From: BACL21 sp038141525
GTDB taxonomy: Bacteria > Bacteroidota > Bacteroidia > Flavobacteriales > Flavobacteriaceae
NCBI GenBank assembly: GCA_038141525.1
Contig: JAYQIF010000008.1
Span: 690,786 to 754,785, forward strand
Length of the DNA stretch: 64,000 nucleotides
Direction of reading: 5' to 3'
Position numbers and translations under genes: made by a program. The number at the start of each line of letters is the position of its first letter. Position 1 is the stretch's first letter. The notes beneath the pieces were generated by a model. The model was given only the letters and a program-made list of their open reading frames with translations. It had not been told where the DNA came from and did not search any database. Positions 8,631 through 17,178 of this stretch are shown here, piece after piece.

Positions 8631-9596
8631 ATGGCACAGATTACAGCCGCTCAGGTAAATGAATTGAGAAAAAAAACCGGTGCAGGGATGATGGACTGCA
8701 AAAAAGCTTTGGTTGAAGCCGAAGGCGATTTTGACAAGGCTATCGAAGTGTTGCGTAAAAAAGGTCAAAAAATTGCTGAAAAGCGTGCAGATCGCGATTC
8801 CAGCGAAGGTGCAGTTATTGCCAAAGTAAATGACCAAGCCACAAAAGGGGTAATTGTTTCTTTGAACTGTGAAACTGATTTCGTTGCAAAGAATGACGAT
8901 TTTGTCGCCTTGGCCAATGCTATGGCAGAAGTTGCTTTAGGAACCAATAGTCAAGAGGAGTTCTTAGCCGCAGATTTCGATGGAATGACTGTTCAAGAGA
9001 AACTTACTGAACAAACTGGTGTTATTGGTGAGAAAATTGAGATCGGTGGTTTTAAGGTCTTAGAGGCTCCGTTCGTTGGTTCTTACATTCACGGCAACAA
9101 GATTGGCGCCTTGGTTGGTCTATCGCAGGCGATTGATGGTGCGGCCGAAGTTGGGAAAAGTGTTTCGATGCAAGTCGCTTCAATGGGCGCCACGACACTT
9201 TCTTACAAAGATTTTGATCCGGCTTACGTCGCATCAGAAACTGAAGCGCGCATTGCTGCGATAGAAAAAGACAATATCGAACTAGGGCGTTTGGGGAAAA
9301 CATTGAAAAATGTTCCTAAATACATATCACGTGCGCAACTCAGTGACGCTGTCCTTGCAGAAGCAGAAGAGGCCATCAAGGCTGAGCTTAAGGCCGAAGG
9401 TAAGCCAGAACAAATCTGGGACAGAATTCTTCCTGGAAAACTGGAGCGCTTTATCGCCGATAATACGACTTTGGATCAAGAGCAATGTCTATTGGACCAA
9501 AACTTCATTATGGATGAAAAAATGAATGTGGCCCAATACGTCGCCAGCAAAGGAGACGTTACGGTTGTATCGTTTGAACGTGTATCTTTGTCATAA
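8631..9596 (+). CDS. tsf: Elongation factor Ts
   Basis: EF-Ts exchanges GDP for GTP on EF-Tu. The 321-residue protein has the N-terminal UBA-like module with KTGAGMMDCKKALVEAEGD (about 15-33) and the core signature CETDFVAKNDDF (about 83-94). It ends QYVASKGDVTVVSFERVSLS, as in Bacteroidota homologues. It follows rpsB, the canonical order, and is closed by a strong intrinsic terminator. Confidence 0.98.
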   Translation: MAQITAAQVNELRKKTGAGMMDCKKALVEAEGDFDKAIEVLRKKGQKIAEKRADRDSSEGAVIAKVNDQATKGVIVSLNCETDFVAKNDDFVALANAMAEVALGTNSQEEFLAADFDGMTVQEKLTEQTGVIGEKIEIGGFKVLEAPFVGSYIHGNKIGALVGLSQAIDGAAEVGKSVSMQVASMGATTLSYKDFDPAYVASETEARIAAIEKDNIELGRLGKTLKNVPKYISRAQLSDAVLAEAEEAIKAELKAEGKPEQIWDRILPGKLERFIADNTTLDQEQCLLDQNFIMDEKMNVAQYVASKGDVTVVSFERVSLS

Positions 9597-9621
9597 CACG
9601 TACTAAGAATTACATCATAAA

Positions 9622-9652
9622 CCGCCAAAAGTCAACTTTTGGCGGTTTTTTT
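9622..9652 (+). terminator. Intrinsic terminator after tsf
   Basis: CCGCCAAAAG (9622-9631) pairs with CTTTTGGCGG (9636-9645) around TCAA, followed by seven T residues (9646-9652). This is a textbook Rho-independent terminator 25 bp after the tsf stop. Confidence 0.93.
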
Positions 9653-9660
9653 ACACCCCC

Positions 9661-9687
9661 TTGATCCACAATTTTTAATTACTTTTG
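9661..9687 (+). promoter_or_regulatory. Promoter of pyrH-frr
   Basis: TTG (9661-9663) and TACTTTTG (9680-9687), 16 nt apart, match the -33/-7 pattern with slightly short spacing. A start near 9692 leaves a leader of about 14 nt. It supports ATG at 9706 rather than the upstream TTG at 9685, which lies inside the -7 element. Confidence 0.65.
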
Positions 9688-9705
9688 TCAGTGAAATTCA
9701 CCGAT

Positions 9706-10410
9706 ATGACCTACAAACGCATACTGCTTAAACTCTCGGGAGAAGCCCTAATGGGCGATCAACAATACGGCATTGATCCGAGTCGCCTTAAAGCCTACGC
9801 CCAAGACATCAAAGCCGCCGTGGATTCGGGAATCCAAATCGCTTTAGTGATTGGCGGTGGTAATATTTTCCGCGGTGTGTCCGGTGTTAGTGGAGGCATG
9901 GATCGGGTTCAAGGTGATTATATGGGCATGCTCGCCACGGTCATTAATGGCCTTGCATTGCAGAGCGCTTTAGAAAATGAAGGCATTCAAACCCGCCTTC
10001 AAAGCGCTATTAAAATGAACGAAATTGCCGAACCATTTATCCGTCGTCGCGCCGTACGCCACCTAGAGAAAGGACGCGTAGTGATATTCGGTGGAGGTAC
10101 AGGTAATCCGTACTTCACGACTGATTCAGCAGCTGTTTTGCGTGCCATTGAAATAGAAGCAGATGTCATTCTCAAAGGAACCCGTGTCGACGGGATTTAC
10201 ACAAGTGATCCTGAAAAAGATAAAACCGCCACTAAATTCGACCATATCTCATTTGCCGATGTGCTCGAACGTGGATTAAATGTGATGGACACGACTGCTT
10301 TTACCTTAAGTCAAGAAAACGAATTGCCTATTGTAGTATTCGATATGAATACACCAGGCAACCTACAACGATTGCTCTCTGGAGAACAAATAGGTACCAC
10401 GGTACATTAA
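9706..10410 (+). CDS. pyrH: UMP kinase
   Basis: PyrH phosphorylates UMP to UDP in pyrimidine nucleotide synthesis. The 234-residue product starts MTYKRILLKLSGEALMG and shows the amino-acid-kinase glycine loop VIGGGNIFRGVSG, the FGGGTGNPYFTTDSAA nucleotide segment, KGTRVDGIYTSDPE and the C-terminal LPIVVFDM. An upstream TTG could extend the frame by seven codons, but that codon is part of the promoter, so the ATG is preferred. Gene order tsf-pyrH-frr is widely conserved. Confidence 0.97.
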   Translation: MTYKRILLKLSGEALMGDQQYGIDPSRLKAYAQDIKAAVDSGIQIALVIGGGNIFRGVSGVSGGMDRVQGDYMGMLATVINGLALQSALENEGIQTRLQSAIKMNEIAEPFIRRRAVRHLEKGRVVIFGGGTGNPYFTTDSAAVLRAIEIEADVILKGTRVDGIYTSDPEKDKTATKFDHISFADVLERGLNVMDTTAFTLSQENELPIVVFDMNTPGNLQRLLSGEQIGTTVH

Positions 10411-10429
10411 GTACTTAAAATTATTTATC

Positions 10430-10984
10430 ATGGAAGAAGAGATAGAATTTATACTTGACGCCGCCCAAGAAGCTATGGGCAAAGTCTTAATGCATTTAGA
10501 AAAAAAATATACCACCATCAGAGCGGGAAAAGCCTCTCCGGCGATGCTTACCGGGGTCATGGTAGAGTACTACGGCAATCCTACGCCGCTGAACCAAGTG
10601 TCTAATGTGAATACCCCAGACGGTATGACCATTTCTATTCAACCCTTCGAAAAAGCCTTGATCACAGAGATCGAAAAAGCCATCCAAATGGCTAACCTTG
10701 GATTTAATCCCATGAATAACGGAGAAAGTGTGATCATCAATGTGCCGCCGTTAACTGAGGAGCGCAGAAGAGAACTCGCAAAACAAGCTAAATCTGAGGC
10801 TGAAGATGCCAAAATCAGTGTCCGTAATGAGCGTAAAAGCGCTAACAACGAGATCAAGAACCTCGATGTATCGGACGACATGAAAAAGAATCTAGAGGTC
10901 GACGTTCAGGAACTAACCGACAAACACATCCAAAAAATAGACATGATTTTCAGCAATAAAGAAGCTGAAATTATGAAGGTGTAG
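10430..10984 (+). CDS. frr: Ribosome recycling factor
   Basis: RRF splits post-termination ribosomes together with EF-G. The 184-residue protein has the tRNA-mimic features TTIRAGKASPAML (about 29-41), VEYYGNPTPLNQVSNV and VPPLTEERRRELAKQAK, and normal length. It lies 19 bp after pyrH, probably in the same transcript, and converges with the DUF5689 gene 13 bp downstream. Confidence 0.98.
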   Translation: MEEEIEFILDAAQEAMGKVLMHLEKKYTTIRAGKASPAMLTGVMVEYYGNPTPLNQVSNVNTPDGMTISIQPFEKALITEIEKAIQMANLGFNPMNNGESVIINVPPLTEERRRELAKQAKSEAEDAKISVRNERKSANNEIKNLDVSDDMKKNLEVDVQELTDKHIQKIDMIFSNKEAEIMKV

Positions 10985-10997
10985 CCCAAAGCGCCAA

Positions 10998-12401
10998 CTA
11001 AGGCCAAACACGCAATTCTATATTATCAATATGATAGCGTGTTTTGTCGTATTGGGATAATTGCTCATAGTACAAGCCCAGTACAAAATTCGGTCCAGCA
11101 CAAGAAAGGCTAATTGGTCCGATTGTCTTAAAATTCCCATAACCATTCGATGGACCTGTGGGCATCACGTAGTCCATTAAAGTCCATTGAATTTGGTCTC
11201 CGTCAAGCGCTCCCAAATACAAGGACAAAGGAACCCCTTGTGCAAAATTAACCTGTAGATCTAATTCTAGAGTGAGCTCCTCAACCGCAGAGGGCATGTT
11301 AAATACAGGACTGATGAGTTTGGTCTTAAGCGTATCTATGGGACTGTCACGACCATCAATGAAAAGGTAACGATTCCCAGCATAATTACCGAATTCCCAC
11401 ATAGAATTTGTCGTATTGGAAGTAACTCGCCAACCCTGCTCAATGAGGTGTTCCAAATCCTGTGTTGATTCAAAATTAAATCGTTCGAACATCCTGTAAT
11501 TTTGGTTTGGCAATGTGCACTGCAAGAGGTCAGGGTCACACCGCTGGAGAGAGTCCATCATCAAATCACTGCGATTATTGATCACTAAAACAGGGTACTC
11601 ACCATAATAGTCATATTGCAGTATTCCCTGAACAAACCCCCTACCCAGAGGAAGCTTTTGGGTTTGAAACTCGGCAAACACACTGGTTTGTAAGATCAGT
11701 TGACTTGACCCAGAACAAGACTCCAGCAATCGATTTCCATCATATCGATCCTGTGATCCCGCAGCAAATGTTGCCGGCTCTGGACCCATTACTTGGGACC
11801 TGTGAAACTGTACATCATCAATTTGGATCCACTGGTTCATATGACTCGGGGTCAAGGTCTCCAGAGAGACCATTCTAGGCATGAGATCAAAAGTGAGTGT
11901 GTCACGCAAAATTCGCGTACCAAATTCTGGATCAAGGGTCAAGGCCTTGATTTGTCCGCCGTCTTCTATTCCCAGGGTAAACATCTGTTGATTCAACCCA
12001 AAATCAAGTCCCTGAAGTGAGATATAAATCTGATTGCCGGGCGTAAACCGGTCACTTAAAGAGGTATGGTCTATCAAGACTCTGACGCCCGAACTTGGGC
12101 TCTGTGGTTTGTCCTGAATAACCAACTCCTTATAGTAGTTTCCCCAAGCATCACTCGAAATGACATACCCCGTCAGAAACTTAGAGGCATGGGCATTAAG
12201 GTCCAAAATAGGGTTGCCATCAAGTGCGAGTTGCTGCTCATACAGGCCCAAGAGATCATGAATTGAAATGAGGTGCTCTTGTGGTGGACGTACAAATGGT
12301 ACTGTTAAATTTTCCGGTAAATCCCAAGGATTCACACTGCATGAGTGGTGGATAAAAGTAAGGCCAAAAACCAGACTACGGAATATTACTTTGAGCGTCA
12401 T
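10998..12401 (-). CDS. DUF5689 / choice-of-anchor-J-like secreted protein
   Basis: The protein is about 467 residues and is probably exported. A hydrophobic leader (LKVIFRSLVFGLTFI) precedes a Cys (HHSC), so it may be a lipoprotein, though the lipobox is poor. The middle part (LTGYVISSDAWGNYYKELVI, LIDHTSLSDRFTPGNQIYI) matches the DUF5689 OB-fold-like domain as I recall it. The C-terminal part (WRVTSNTTNSMWEFGNYAGNR, then KLISPVFNMP) looks like a choice-of-anchor-J jelly roll. Start M at 12401 leaves a 2-bp gap to the upstream receptor stop, so the two are an operon. Function is not known. Position next to a TonB receptor and a secreted EEP-fold enzyme suggests an outer-membrane partner in substrate capture. 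Confidence 0.75.
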   Translation of the reverse strand: MTLKVIFRSLVFGLTFIHHSCSVNPWDLPENLTVPFVRPPQEHLISIHDLLGLYEQQLALDGNPILDLNAHASKFLTGYVISSDAWGNYYKELVIQDKPQSPSSGVRVLIDHTSLSDRFTPGNQIYISLQGLDFGLNQQMFTLGIEDGGQIKALTLDPEFGTRILRDTLTFDLMPRMVSLETLTPSHMNQWIQIDDVQFHRSQVMGPEPATFAAGSQDRYDGNRLLESCSGSSQLILQTSVFAEFQTQKLPLGRGFVQGILQYDYYGEYPVLVINNRSDLMMDSLQRCDPDLLQCTLPNQNYRMFERFNFESTQDLEHLIEQGWRVTSNTTNSMWEFGNYAGNRYLFIDGRDSPIDTLKTKLISPVFNMPSAVEELTLELDLQVNFAQGVPLSLYLGALDGDQIQWTLMDYVMPTGPSNGYGNFKTIGPISLSCAGPNFVLGLYYEQLSQYDKTRYHIDNIELRVWP

Positions 12402-12403
12402 AA

Positions 12404-15282
12404 TTAAAAACTTATTGAACAAGTGAGATAATAACTACGGCCAATTCCAGGAAAATATTTATTTCCAAAAATAGGGCCAAAGGGGCGCTGTTGATCTTGA
12501 GCTAAATCTCTCAGTAGAACTTTTCTTGAACTCTCAAATCCTCCAGAAACAAAAGTCTGATTAAAGAGGTTTTGAATCGATCCAAATAAGCTGATATACA
12601 TTTCATGAATTCTCCAAGAAACGCCCATTTTTAAGGATGTAAGTGTCACTGCAGGAAGCTGCTCTTGATGCCATAGGGTGCTTAAATCATAATCATCGAA
12701 CTGTGGAGCCAAGGCATATGCATTTTGAAAAAAAGCATCTTCACTCCTTCTCAAGGCACTGGGTCCAACATAACGATCTGAAAAATGAGATAAAACCAAA
12801 CCCATCCACCAAAATGAGGGGTCTCGGTAAGTTAGAGAGGTGTGCAATCTTCTGTGGTCCGACCGCTGGACGATACCCTTTTAGAAACACCTTCCTTGAG
12901 CCAAGTCGATCAAGATCTGAAATACTGTACTCATAGGTATTGGCATCTAAATTCGATGCGCTCGTTTCAGCACCATGAGTGATTAAGTTTGTTCCCGAAA
13001 GCATGAGTTTGGCAACTCCAGTATAGTTATGTGTACTAAGGACATGGACAGCCGAAAAGGTCAAACGTTCTCCTATCATAAATTTGATGCCTGAGCGTAA
13101 CCCAAAACTCAATTGATGCAGATTCCATAGGTGTCTCTGTACCAGACCACGTCCCCCTGAGGCTGCCCGAATATGGTCTGAATAAAAATATCCGTTTTGT
13201 CGTGTAAATCGTTGAAGATGTGCAAAAGGCTTACAAACCAGGTCAAAGTCAGAAGACTGATATCTGAATTGTCCCAACAATCCATAAAGCTCTGGTAGAC
13301 GTTGCAGGTCAATGCGCTTATTATGATATCTTGAATAAACAAAGGTCTGTTCCAAAGTCGGTAGCTGCTGATCGTAAACCGCTGTAATCGCACTGCTGAA
13401 TTTAGGACTCCAATAATGAGCCCAATGCAGTTTTGTCTTGAATGCCTGATGCCATTGGACAGAACTCGGTCCATAGGAGTCTCCAGTGTGACTAAAAATA
13501 CCATGCCGCATATGGCCATATCGCTCAGAGCGGACACGTGAATATTGTAGTCCCAAAACTAATTGACCTTGTCTCAAAGCGTGGGTATATTGACCAAAAA
13601 AATCGAGCATTAACCCCCCTAAATGATAGTCATAATCGATTTTATCTCCTAAGTATAATGCTTGATTCACAGTATCAAGATTATTCCACTGACCCAGTGG
13701 ATCAATGCCTTGATAAAAATTATTACGATCGAGATAAAAGGCGCCACCGAGCAGATCTGAAATTTCTGCAAAACGTCTTTCTTTAATCCAACGTCCGGCC
13801 AAAGTAAGACTCAAACTTTGACGCTTATTAAACGGTCGCGTCATCATCCAGCGCCCATGAAAATCACTGCGTTGACTGGTCTCATTTTGAATTAAATATT
13901 TGCTCTGGCTAAAGACACCATTCGTATTAGCCCGGTAAAGGTCGGGCCAGTTAATTTGTCCATCGGACAAAAGTTGACCTTGTGCTAAATAAGCTCGGTA
14001 GTAGTCATACGATGACTGTGGAACCTCCCCGAGAAAATAACTCGGCATTCGCGTGTAGTGATGTCCAAAAGGATTCATGCCTGTAGAGTAATTCAAACGA
14101 CTCTGACCAAAAACACCCGAAGTCACGCCCAATTGAAGTGTCCATTGGTTCTTAATATCCCGCGGACCATATAAACTGACCATTACCATAGGCATACGGC
14201 TAAATCGCTCTCTGGAATTACGCCAAGTGTTGTTCTGCCAGCCCCAATTTGGATTATACCGATTTCCTTTTAACCTCAATACTTCTCGAGTGAGTGGAGT
14301 GCTCATGCCTCTTTTCACTGGAGTATATGCCGCCAAAAGCCCTATGCTCATGCCAGAGTTCAGCTCCTTCTCAATCGAGAAAAGCCCTCCCAACGCATGG
14401 TAAGCATTTCCCTTTGGTCCATCCGCTCATCCCATCACGCGCCGTAACCAAAACCAAGCCCGACCAGCCATTTTTCTTGGGAAAAACTCGCTGTATCCCA
14501 TATCCCCATTGATAACTTCTATTGCCAAACTGAGTCTTAATTCTGGTTCCAGGGTTAAATTCATCAGGTCTTATCCCGATATAGGTTGTGCCTCCTAATT
14601 GCCCAAAACCCTCATTTTCAGGAGTAAATTCACCCTGATTTTTGCGAAATCGCATGGCTAGATTTAAGCCCGTAAGCATATTCCACATCACAGTACCACT
14701 GATCGGATCCCTCAGCCTCATTCCCTGAAAAATCAGTCCTCTTTGATATCGAGATGCGCCCATTTGATTATAAAACAGGGCTCGAAAATCGAATTGTTCA
14801 GCTTGAGTAACAGGATCACCATAGGCGTTTAGGGGTCCTGAAAGACTCACCTGATTGATCTCATCATCGTATTCTGAGGCCAAAACCGAATTTTCAACAG
14901 AGTATTGATCGTTGATCTTCCATTGAAGAGCAATGGTGAGTTGTGTTGTGTTCTCCTGGATGACAAGCGGTATAAATTGAGTTTGATAATGTTCATGTTC
15001 GGCAATTATCGTTAGCGTTCTGCCGCGTTGGTTACTCACAAATGGTGCCTTAATCGAGCCCTGTAATCTATCCTGCTCCCCGGATTTTTGATGGATAAGT
15101 ATCTCCCGAATCGTAAATAAGCCCTCAGCATCGGTTTTGGTCTTGAACGCTATACCCATAGAGTCTCGGATGGTAACGTTAGCGATACTCAGGCCGCGTT
15201 TGGCATCGATCACGCGTCCTTGGAGGATGGACTGCCCATAAAGATTAACCCCCAAAAGCAGTGGTAAATAAACCCATCGCAT
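12404..15282 (-). CDS. TonB-dependent receptor with carboxypeptidase-like domain, two frameshifts
   Basis: This is an outer-membrane import barrel of roughly 960 residues. It has a signal peptide (MRWVYLPLLLGVNLYGQ), an N-terminal regulatory-like domain (ILQGRVIDAKRGLSIANVTI), plug features (GASRYQRGLIFQGMRLRDP) and a barrel ending GPIFGNKYFPGIGRSYYLTC...ISF with terminal Phe. The frame breaks near 14406-14414, where a GGGAAA run appears one base too long (joined reading SGWTKGNAYHALGG). It breaks again near 12830 (joined reading AHLSLTYRDPSFWWMG). Between breaks the frames are open and conserved. It is followed by the DUF5689 gene and divergent from the EEP enzyme (117 bp intergenic). Substrate unknown. 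Confidence 0.85.
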
Positions 15283-15399
15283 AATATATTGGATTTCCTT
15301 TGGGAAGTTTTCAGCAATCTAAACTAAACTATTCCAAAAATAATTTCGAATTCTCAACTAACTTGGACCCTACATTTACAAATACACAAACCATAATTT

Positions 15400-16561
15400 A
15401 TGAATATCAAGTGCATAACGCTCCTTTTGTTATTCCCCATGAACTTTTTGGTTTATTCCCAAAGCATCGAGTCTGGCACTCATTCAAAAACCACAGAGCC
15501 AGGCCTTAAACTAACCCATCCCAGCTCAGGCGATACGAAGCCAATGACAGGGCATCAGGATAAAACAGAGCCCTGGAACAAAGAGGTGATTGTGGCTTTT
15601 TACAATCTCGAAAACCTATTTCATCCCAGTGATGACCCGACTACATTTGACGACGATCGCACACCAGATGGTGCAGATCAGTGGACGCCTCAAAAATATA
15701 ACGACAAATTATCCAATATGGCTCGAGTTATCGCAGACATTGGTCCCTCTACCCCTGCCATAATCGGCTTATGTGAGCTCGAAAACAGACAAGTTCTGTT
15801 AGACTTACTCCGCCAAGATGCCTTAAGCACCATAGATTATGCCATAATACACCATGAAAGCCCGGATTTACGGGGTATCGATGTAGGCTTAATTTATCGT
15901 AAATCACAATTCAAACCGCACAAAAGTATTTCGATTGCAGTACCGCTCTACGATGAGAAAAGAGATAGGCCTATCTATACACGTGATCAACTCCTGATCC
16001 AAGGGGATCTCTTGGGGCAACCCATTTATATATTAGTCAATCACTGGCCATCTCGCAGTGGCGGAAAACAAAGAAGCGAGAGCAAACGACTAGGCGCCGC
16101 AAAAGTTACTAAGCGTCTTACAGATTCTCTATTGCGTTTAAATCCGCAGAGTCAAATTATAGTTATGGGGGACTTTAACGATAATCCCGACGATTCGAGC
16201 ATTCAACACCTTATTGACTCTGGTAAAAAGCAATATTCAGATAACTTCAAAGATGCCAAAATAAGTCAATCCAAAATGATAACTGACTTTTTTAATCCCT
16301 TTGAAAAAATATATTTGAATGGGTTTGGAAGCTTAGCTTATCGTGATCGATGGTTTCTATTTGATCAAATAATGCTGACCCATAACTTCACCCAAAAAAC
16401 ACCAAAATGGTCCTTGAAATCAGCAAACATTCACAAACCGGATTATCTAGTGACCCCAACAGGGCGATTTAAAGGATATCCTTTTCGCAGCATGCAGTGG
16501 CAGTCATTTTACCGGAGGATACAGCGATCACTTCCCCGTCTATATTACGCTTACAAAATAA
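15400..16561 (+). CDS. Secreted endonuclease/exonuclease/phosphatase-fold enzyme, frameshift near the end
   Basis: EEP enzymes are metal-dependent phosphoesterases, including DNase I-like nucleases. After a signal peptide (MNIKCITLLLLFPMNFLVYS) and a variable linker, the catalytic motifs follow in order: VAFYNLENLF, IIGLCELEN (metal-binding Glu), RGIDVGLIYR, VNHWPSRSGG (catalytic His), IVMGDFNDNP. After 16510 the frame changes: removing one T from TTTT at 16507-16510 gives SFTGGYSDHFPVYITLTK and a stop at 16559-16561, restoring the essential SDHFP motif. Without correction the frame would run to 16647 without that motif. It faces the TonB receptor/DUF5689 pair divergently, suggesting joint use of an extracellular phosphoester such as nucleic acid. 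Confidence 0.87.
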
Positions 16562-16648
16562 TTGATAAAATACAGGCGAGCAACGCATCATTGACGATGT
16601 CGCGGACTATCATAGTACTCGAGCGATACTATTTACTGCTCAGATGAA

Positions 16649-17089
16649 CTAGGCCAACCATTGGGCCCAAGGAATTCGGCTCAATACCAGAAGCAGTGCA
16701 AGCCCATAAAAAATACTGATGCGCTTAAACTTAACGGCACTATCTTCCGTGCGTTTTTGCTTAGAATAACCAACAGTGAGAATGACAGCAGCGATAAGCA
16801 TTACGCTAATGTGCTCGACCGCAAATAAGCGTAAGGTAGCATCTTTCATCACTTGAGCTCCATTACTGCTAAAAGACTTGATGCCCAAAGGAGAAATAAA
16901 ATACAATACGAGTCCTAAAACAACTTGGCTATGGGTGGCAATCAGAGCCCACAGGCTTAATTTAAAATCTCGCGTAGAAAAGTCGCGGCCTTTAATAAAT
17001 CCAGAAATTGCATTAAGTACGGCCACAGCGAGCAAGATTAAAACTGCATAAGCCAGGAGCGAGTGTAGCATTTGAATTGTAGGATACAT
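16649..17089 (-). CDS. Small four-helix membrane protein, cytochrome b561-like
   Basis: The 146-residue integral membrane protein has four hydrophobic segments and histidines near helix ends (MLHSLLAYAVLILLAVAVL, LIATHSQVVLGLVLYF, FAVEHISVMLIAAVIL, YGLALLLVLSRIPW). Conserved Bacteroidota homologues are often labelled cytochrome B or simply membrane protein. The paired His positions would allow haem binding but this is not proven. I chose ATG at 17089 (MYPTIQM) over an upstream start at 17128, because the longer version adds a hydrophilic stretch with no counterpart. It is transcribed away from the terminator of the neighbouring TonB receptor. Confidence 0.7.
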   Translation of the reverse strand: MYPTIQMLHSLLAYAVLILLAVAVLNAISGFIKGRDFSTRDFKLSLWALIATHSQVVLGLVLYFISPLGIKSFSSNGAQVMKDATLRLFAVEHISVMLIAAVILTVGYSKQKRTEDSAVKFKRISIFYGLALLLVLSRIPWAQWLA

Positions 17090-17126
17090 ATCTATTGTTT
17101 TGTGTTGCTCAAAGATAATTGAAAGC

Positions 17127-17154
17127 AAAAAAAAACCGCCTCACTAGGAGGCGG
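17127..17154 (-). terminator. Intrinsic terminator of the TonB receptor gene
   Basis: On the minus strand CCGCCTC pairs with GAGGCGG (17148-17154 with 17136-17142) around a 5-nt loop, followed by nine T residues (17127-17135). It lies 25 bp past the receptor stop. Confidence 0.92.
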
Positions 17155-17178
17155 TTTTTATAAATTATAGGTTCGAAT

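Noticed and set aside
9685..9705. Upstream TTG start for pyrH
   Set aside because: The TTG is part of the TACTTTTG promoter element and the added residues are not family-like.
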